NCBI GenBank assembly: GCA_002403175.1
Contig: DHHG01000072.1
Location: 1 to 10,448, forward strand
Direction of reading: 5' to 3'
Length of the DNA stretch: 10,448 nucleotides
Source of the DNA: Syntrophaceae bacterium UBA4778
GTDB lineage: Bacteria > Desulfobacterota > Syntrophia > Syntrophales > UBA4778
Each line of letters begins with the position of its first letter. The stretch's first letter is position 1. The position numbers and the translations under genes were made by a program. Positions 6,720-10,448 of the stretch are shown here, piece by piece. A model generated the notes under the pieces. The model made no database searches, was not told where the DNA came from, and saw nothing but the letters and a program-made list of their open reading frames with translations.

Positions 6720-6747
6720 ATCCTTATAAATAGGATTGCCGTATAAT
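6720..6747 (+). promoter_or_regulatory. Probable promoter region with a small inverted repeat
   Basis: A consensus -10 TATAAT at 6742-6747 lies 28 bp before the ATG at 6776. No good -35 stands 16-18 bp upstream; instead there is an inverted repeat, ATCCT (6720-6724) and AGGAT (6732-6736) with a 7-bp AT-rich centre, exactly where RNA polymerase would sit. This suggests a regulated promoter for the unknown gene and adenine deaminase, but the evidence is weak. Confidence 0.35.
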
Positions 6748-6775
6748 ATTCGAAATACTTCTCAGGACAGCTTAT

Positions 6776-7756
6776 ATGTTTTATACAATCTTAAATCTCG
6801 AGAAGGACAGCCTTATTGTGGATCGAATGCTCGATGGAATTGCCAAAGAGCATCCGGAATATGGTGCTGCTTTGATTTATAATAACCTGCGGCCAGAGCA
6901 CACTTACCAGTTACTCGACCTTCCTTTGGTGATATCTTTTGAACTTGCGTCGCTTACCGGCGGATTACAAGTCGCCGAAATTGCAAAAAAAATATGGCTG
7001 GCCGAAAGCAATAATAATCTGAATTTACTGGCCGATGCCGCCAATCGATTGAACCATTTCCTGCTCTTGGCTACTTCCCCCACGATTGACAGCAAATCGA
7101 TCAAAATAGAGGATCTTGCCCTTTGCCTTACCAATTACATTATTCTGCGCTATGCGCTTTTTCAGTATCTTTCCAAAGGGGAAAGGGAAATAAGCCTGCC
7201 GTGGTCCGAGACAATCAGATGGTCCGATTTGCCCAAAGAGAATAGAGTTTCGCATTTTCTTTCGATGAGATGGGTTTCCATGATCATACTGTATATGGAT
7301 CGTTATCTGGATCAATTGTCTCCGGCTTTGGCTCACTCAACTGACGAGTTCCGCGAGACCCTTAGGTATCCGATATATCCGATTGTCCCTGATGAGGACA
7401 AAGAAGACGAAAATATTCTGGGACAGGCTGTTGCCCTGCACCGAAAAAATCAGGATTATTATCAATTGTGGCTAAGGTTCTTGATAAATGGAGAAAAAGA
7501 TTTTTACTTTGAACCGATATGGGATAAGGAGGCACCCTACCTTGAAACACTCGTGAATCTGCTCGCCGATATCGAACTCGAAGCCAGAAATATGGCTCGG
7601 GAATTCTCGACGATTTGGAATGAAATCAGAAAGGTTCCGGCTGAAATCCAGCAAAATCCCTCCATGGACGTTTTTTTCGATGAAACCCGAGACGATATTT
7701 TCCTTAAGCATAAAATTAATTTGCCCAGCTACTTTCTTCGTCCTACTTTTAAATAA
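6776..7756 (+). CDS. Unrecognised 326-residue soluble protein, first gene of an operon with adenine deaminase
   Basis: I do not recognise this protein. It has no signal peptide and no convincing membrane segment; long amphipathic helical stretches dominate (about 60-135 and 155-185), so a mostly alpha-helical cytoplasmic protein is likely. It has a Trp/Tyr-rich middle, an acidic linker PDEDKEDEN (205-213) and a further helical, acidic region (255-285). No nucleotide-binding, metal-binding or DNA-binding motif is apparent. Only one Cys (residue 117) is present. AGGA lies 8 bp before the ATG at 6776, and a TATAAT stands at 6742-6747. The stop is 10 bp before the adenine deaminase start, so the two are almost certainly co-transcribed. 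That hints at a link with purine salvage, but nothing in the sequence shows an activity. Its coding character (codon use, full-length frame, ribosome binding site) leaves little doubt that it is a real gene. Confidence 0.85.
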   Translation: MFYTILNLEKDSLIVDRMLDGIAKEHPEYGAALIYNNLRPEHTYQLLDLPLVISFELASLTGGLQVAEIAKKIWLAESNNNLNLLADAANRLNHFLLLATSPTIDSKSIKIEDLALCLTNYIILRYALFQYLSKGEREISLPWSETIRWSDLPKENRVSHFLSMRWVSMIILYMDRYLDQLSPALAHSTDEFRETLRYPIYPIVPDEDKEDENILGQAVALHRKNQDYYQLWLRFLINGEKDFYFEPIWDKEAPYLETLVNLLADIELEARNMAREFSTIWNEIRKVPAEIQQNPSMDVFFDETRDDIFLKHKINLPSYFLRPTFK

Positions 7757-7766
7757 TGGTGATCAA

Positions 7767-9479
7767 ATGGGTCACTTTGAAAAAAAAATCAAAGTCGCTA
7801 CAGGTGAAATTCCCGCCGATATTGTACTAAAAGGCGGAAGAATTATTAATGTATTTACTCGCGAAATTCAAAATGCCGATATCGCGCTCTCAGGTGAATA
7901 CATTGCAGGTTTAGGTTCGTATGAGGGCAAAGCCATTCTCGATGTAACAAATAAATACGTTTTGCCCGGATTTATAGATGGCCATATTCATCTTGAGAGC
8001 ACAATGCTTGCTCCTTACGAATTGTCAAAAGCTTTGATAAAAAATGGTACCACAACCGTTATAGCGGACCCCCACGAAATAGCCAATGTTCTCGGAGAGG
8101 ATGGGATTCGCTTTTATCTGGAACAAACCGAAGGACTTCCCGTTGATTTTTATTTCATGCTGCCATCCTGTGTTCCTGCAACTTGCATGGAAACAGCCGG
8201 TGCAAAACTTACTGCTGCCGATCTTTTGAAATTCAAAAGCCACCCAAGGGTACTTGGATTGGCCGAGATGATGAATAGCGCAGGGGTCTTATCTGCCGAT
8301 CAGGATATTATCTCAAAAATTCTCCTCTTCAAGGACACCGTCCTGGATGGCCACGCCCCTTCTCTTTCCGGAAAAGATCTGAATGCATATGTGAGCTGCG
8401 GAATCCGTTCCGATCATGAATGTACGCAAACCTCCGAAGCTCTGGAAAAATTACGGTTGGGAATGCATCTGATGATCCGCGAAGGAACTCAGGCAAAAAA
8501 TCTAAAAACGCTTGCGCCTGTTGGAAATTCCTCGACTGCTATGCAATGCTCTCTCGTAACGGACGATCTCCATCCGCACGACCTCCTGATCAAGGGACAT
8601 ATGAACTACCTGATCAACAGAGCTGTTTCTGAAGGCATCGATTCGATTTCGGCTATTGTCATGGCGACGCTCAGTACCGCTCGATATTTCGGTCTTCGGA
8701 ATGTCGGGGCAATTTCCCCAGGCTATATTGGCGATATTGTCGTGCTTTCATCTCTCGATCCTGTTTGTATCGAAACTGTGATAAAAAAAGGCGTGGTTGT
8801 ATACTCCGATGGGGAATTGCGCGATCAACGAATGTCATTGCCCTCCCCAATCCTGTTTGAGAATACAATGCACATAAAATCGTATGATACCGGTTCATTT
8901 CGTATTCAGAGCCAAGGAGATTTCATACGGACCATCAGGGTTGTTCCCGACCAATTATTAACCATTCAGGAGCATTTGCGCACACCCGTTCATGAAGGTA
9001 ACGTCATTTCTGATCCCGATCTCGATCTACTTAAGCTAGCCGTGCTGGAGCGCCACAGAGAATCCGGCAACATCGGAATCGGCATGGTACAGGGCTTCGG
9101 AATGAGAAAAGGTGCGTTGGCCACATCCGTTGCTCACGATTCTCATAATGTAATTTGTGTCGGTTGCACGGATGACGATATGTATACGGCGGTAAAATGC
9201 ATAGAGGATATGGGTGGAGGGCTTGCAGTTGTTGCTGACGGAAGAGTTTTAGCGAAATTAGCTTTGCCTCTGGCCGGACTTTTATCCGACTTACCTCTGG
9301 CTGAAGTTGCGGAAATTTCTGAATCGCTGCGGCAAGCAGCCCATGAACTCGGATGCCAACTGAAGGAACCGTTTATGGCTCTGTCTTTCCTGGCATTGCC
9401 GGTCATTCCGGAATTGAAGATAACGGATATGGGACTTTTTGATGTGCAATCATTCCACCATGTACCCTTATTTATTTAA
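7767..9479 (+). CDS. ade: Adenine deaminase (Ade/AdeC family)
   Basis: The enzyme deaminates adenine to hypoxanthine and ammonia in the cytoplasm, part of purine salvage or use of adenine as nitrogen source. From the ATG at 7767 it has 570 residues, the usual length. The amidohydrolase core shows GFIDGHIHLEST (68-79, metal ligands His73 and His75), DPHEIANVLG (101-110), LAEMMNSAG (165-173), GHAPSLSG (195-202), SDHE (215-218) and VTDDLHPHD (264-272). The C-terminal adenine-deaminase domain ends in the family-typical LPVIPELKITDMGLFDV (544-560). The small beta domain before the barrel (DIVLKGGRIINVFT) is intact. The frame is open back to 7620, overlapping the preceding gene, but that extension is not family-like. 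The chosen ATG has a modest GGTGA 5 bp upstream and follows the upstream gene's stop by 10 bp. A strong terminator follows at 9495-9528. Confidence 0.96.
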   Translation: MGHFEKKIKVATGEIPADIVLKGGRIINVFTREIQNADIALSGEYIAGLGSYEGKAILDVTNKYVLPGFIDGHIHLESTMLAPYELSKALIKNGTTTVIADPHEIANVLGEDGIRFYLEQTEGLPVDFYFMLPSCVPATCMETAGAKLTAADLLKFKSHPRVLGLAEMMNSAGVLSADQDIISKILLFKDTVLDGHAPSLSGKDLNAYVSCGIRSDHECTQTSEALEKLRLGMHLMIREGTQAKNLKTLAPVGNSSTAMQCSLVTDDLHPHDLLIKGHMNYLINRAVSEGIDSISAIVMATLSTARYFGLRNVGAISPGYIGDIVVLSSLDPVCIETVIKKGVVVYSDGELRDQRMSLPSPILFENTMHIKSYDTGSFRIQSQGDFIRTIRVVPDQLLTIQEHLRTPVHEGNVISDPDLDLLKLAVLERHRESGNIGIGMVQGFGMRKGALATSVAHDSHNVICVGCTDDDMYTAVKCIEDMGGGLAVVADGRVLAKLALPLAGLLSDLPLAEVAEISESLRQAAHELGCQLKEPFMALSFLALPVIPELKITDMGLFDVQSFHHVPLFI

Positions 9480-9494
9480 ATCAGTATAAAACAA

Positions 9495-9528
9495 AAAAGG
9501 CAGCCCGAATATTTCGGTCCTGCCTTTT
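9495..9528. terminator. Bidirectional intrinsic terminator between ade and the tRNA operon
   Basis: AAAAGGCAG (9495-9503) pairs with CTGCCTTTT (9520-9528), and CCGAA (9505-9509) with TTCGG (9513-9517), around a TAT loop with a small internal bulge. On the minus strand the stem is followed by TTTTTTG-TTTT; on the plus strand by TTTTAAATTT. It can stop ade transcripts from one side and the tRNA transcript from the other. Confidence 0.92.
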
Positions 9529-9536
9529 AAATTTCA

Positions 9537-9611
9537 TGGAGGCGGCATCCGGATTTGAACCGGAGAATAACGGTTTTGCAGACCGCTGCCTTACCACTTG
9601 GCTATGCCGCC
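9537..9611 (-). tRNA. tRNA-Cys (GCA)
   Basis: The minus strand folds into a cloverleaf. The acceptor arms are GGCGGCA (from 9611) and TGCCGCC, with discriminator T and encoded CCA (9539-9537). The D-arm is GCCAAGTGGTAAGGC and the anticodon loop is CTGCAAA with anticodon GCA. The T-arm is TCCGGTTCAAATCCGGA. Discriminator U with anticodon GCA fits Cys. It follows tRNA-Gly by 10 bp and is ended by the terminator at 9495-9528. Confidence 0.97.
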
Positions 9612-9621
9612 AAAAAAAAAT

Positions 9622-9696
9622 TGGAGCGGGCGAACGGATTCGAACCGTCGACGTCCACCTTGGCAAGGTGGCACTCTACCGCTGAGTTACGCCCGC
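9622..9696 (-). tRNA. tRNA-Gly (GCC)
   Basis: The minus strand gives acceptor arms GCGGGCG (from 9696) and CGCCCGC, discriminator T and encoded CCA (9624-9622). The D-arm contains AGCGGTAGAGT, the anticodon stem-loop is CCACCTTGCCAAGGTGG with anticodon GCC, and the T-arm is ACGGTTCGAATCCGT. It is the first gene of a two-tRNA transcript with tRNA-Cys and lies behind pgsA, as glyW does in E. coli. Confidence 0.97.
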
Positions 9697-9709
9697 TCAA
9701 CGATTGGTA

Positions 9710-9738
9710 AAATTATTCGAATTGGCTTCTAATGTCAA
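9710..9738 (-). promoter_or_regulatory. Sigma-70 type promoter of the tRNA-Gly/tRNA-Cys operon
   Basis: A perfect -35 TTGACA (9738-9733), a 17-bp spacer and -10 TAATTT (9715-9710) stand on the minus strand. The expected start is about 7 bp beyond the -10, only a few bases before the tRNA-Gly 5' end at 9696. The tRNAs can thus be made independently of pgsA. Confidence 0.82.
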
Positions 9739-9785
9739 TAAAAAACTGCTTACAAAATTGAGAAACTTGTAGCTGCTTCGATATT

Positions 9786-10391
9786 CTAATACCTGGTCAG
9801 GGCCCATCTGTAAAACTTCAGTCCATAATCAAATCCGGATAAAATTGTCAGAGCCAAAGCAACATAAAGGATTACCGTTCCGACCTGATGGGTATCGATA
9901 CCGAACAAGGGATAGTGGACCAGCAAGGCGGTTATCGCCATTACCTGCGCCAGTGTTTTCTGTTTTCCCAGTTTACTAGCGGAGATGATTGCACCTCCTG
10001 CTGTGGAAATATGACGGATGCCATCCATTGCAAAATCCCGCAGGATTATCAGGGCCACGATCCATGCCGGAATGCGGCCGAGGGGAATCATCAGAATCAT
10101 TGCTGTACTGACGATAAGCTTATCGGCAACCGGGTCCAGAATTTTCCCGGCTTTTGTTACAATCTGATATTTTCTGGCGATATACCCGTCGAGCAGATCC
10201 GTTATTGCTGCAATTATAAAAAAGACGGCGATTACGAGGCTGAGAATTCTTCCCGGCTCAAGAAGCAACAGAAAGAGAAAAGGAATCACGGTAATTCTCA
10301 ACAAAGTGATCAAATTAGGTAAATTGATCATTTCATTTCGTTGATCATTTAATTCCGGATTCAAAATGGTCTCTTTCGTCCCTTCTAACAC
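9786..10391 (-). CDS. pgsA: CDP-diacylglycerol--glycerol-3-phosphate 3-phosphatidyltransferase
   Basis: The inner-membrane enzyme makes phosphatidylglycerol phosphate from CDP-diacylglycerol and glycerol 3-phosphate, the first committed step to phosphatidylglycerol and cardiolipin. The CDP-alcohol phosphotransferase motif is complete: D65-x2-D68-G69-x2-A72-R73-x8-G82-x3-D86-x3-D90. Hydrophobic helices lie at about 28-45, 48-64, 92-103, 107-118, 147-162 and 170-185. The family usually starts MNLPNLLTLLR; that point is Met21 here (10331). I kept the GTG at 10391 because AGG stands 6 bp before it, while Met21 has no ribosome binding site; the 20 added residues are otherwise unexplained, so a start at 10331 (181 residues) is a real alternative. 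It starts 7 bp after the stop of an upstream partial frame and is followed by tRNA-Gly and tRNA-Cys, the same order as pgsA-glyW-cysT of E. coli. No strong terminator follows it. Confidence 0.94.
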   Translation of the reverse strand: MLEGTKETILNPELNDQRNEMINLPNLITLLRITVIPFLFLLLLEPGRILSLVIAVFFIIAAITDLLDGYIARKYQIVTKAGKILDPVADKLIVSTAMILMIPLGRIPAWIVALIILRDFAMDGIRHISTAGGAIISASKLGKQKTLAQVMAITALLVHYPLFGIDTHQVGTVILYVALALTILSGFDYGLKFYRWALTRY

Positions 10392-10398
10392 GATTCAC

Positions 10399-10448
10399 CT
10401 ATTTTTTAGGTACTTTCTTCCAATCCGCCAAAAAATTTTCAATCCCCA
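10399..10448 (-). CDS. C-terminal end of an unidentified upstream gene (partial)
   Basis: A minus-strand frame enters from beyond the window and ends at TAG (10401-10399), 7 bp before the pgsA GTG. Its last residues read GIENFLADWKKVPKK, an amphipathic, charged end that looks like a real C-terminus and would make an operon with pgsA. A second frame is also open over this short stretch and ends at a TGA overlapping the pgsA ribosome binding site; it reads less like protein (WRIGRKYLKNR). With some 15 codons the gene cannot be named. Confidence 0.4.
   Translation of the reverse strand, partial: GIENFLADWKKVPKK

Overview
The window looks like chromosomal DNA of a Gram-negative, probably strictly anaerobic member of the Desulfobacterota, perhaps Syntrophales. 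This is an inference from gene content and protein style: a LIV-type ABC transporter next to a long-chain acyl-CoA ligase, a Sec-exported periplasmic adaptor, an outer-membrane barrel ending in Phe, and an AlgC-like mutase. No taxonomic marker was searched. No insertion sequence, phage gene or CRISPR array is visible.

Positions 1-3342 hold a minus-strand operon. It runs from a promoter near 3342 through a short leader peptide and an intrinsic terminator into a periplasmic LIV-type binding protein (livK-like), a LivG-type ATPase and an acyl-CoA ligase that leaves the window. The leader is the most notable element. It has a good ribosome binding site, a 30-residue reading frame with five Phe codons among eight (residues 14-21), two mutually exclusive hairpins, and an 11-bp terminator hairpin followed by nine U. 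This is the layout of a phenylalanine attenuator like those of E. coli pheL and pheM, but placed in front of a transporter. It suggests that the operon responds to phenylalanyl-tRNA charging and that its ligand may be phenylalanine or a related aromatic compound.

Positions 3411-4148 (minus) encode a compact periplasmic adaptor with no visible pump partner. Diverging from it, 4343-5740 (plus) encodes a phosphomannomutase/phosphoglucomutase. It converges with an outer-membrane beta-barrel gene at 5775-6608 (minus).

Positions 6776-9479 (plus) hold a two-gene operon, an unrecognised 326-residue soluble protein followed 10 bp later by adenine deaminase. It ends at a strong bidirectional terminator.

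Positions 9537-10448 (minus) hold the end of an unidentified gene, pgsA, tRNA-Gly(GCC) and tRNA-Cys(GCA). The tRNAs have their own near-consensus promoter. The order pgsA - tRNA-Gly - tRNA-Cys matches E. coli pgsA-glyW-cysT.
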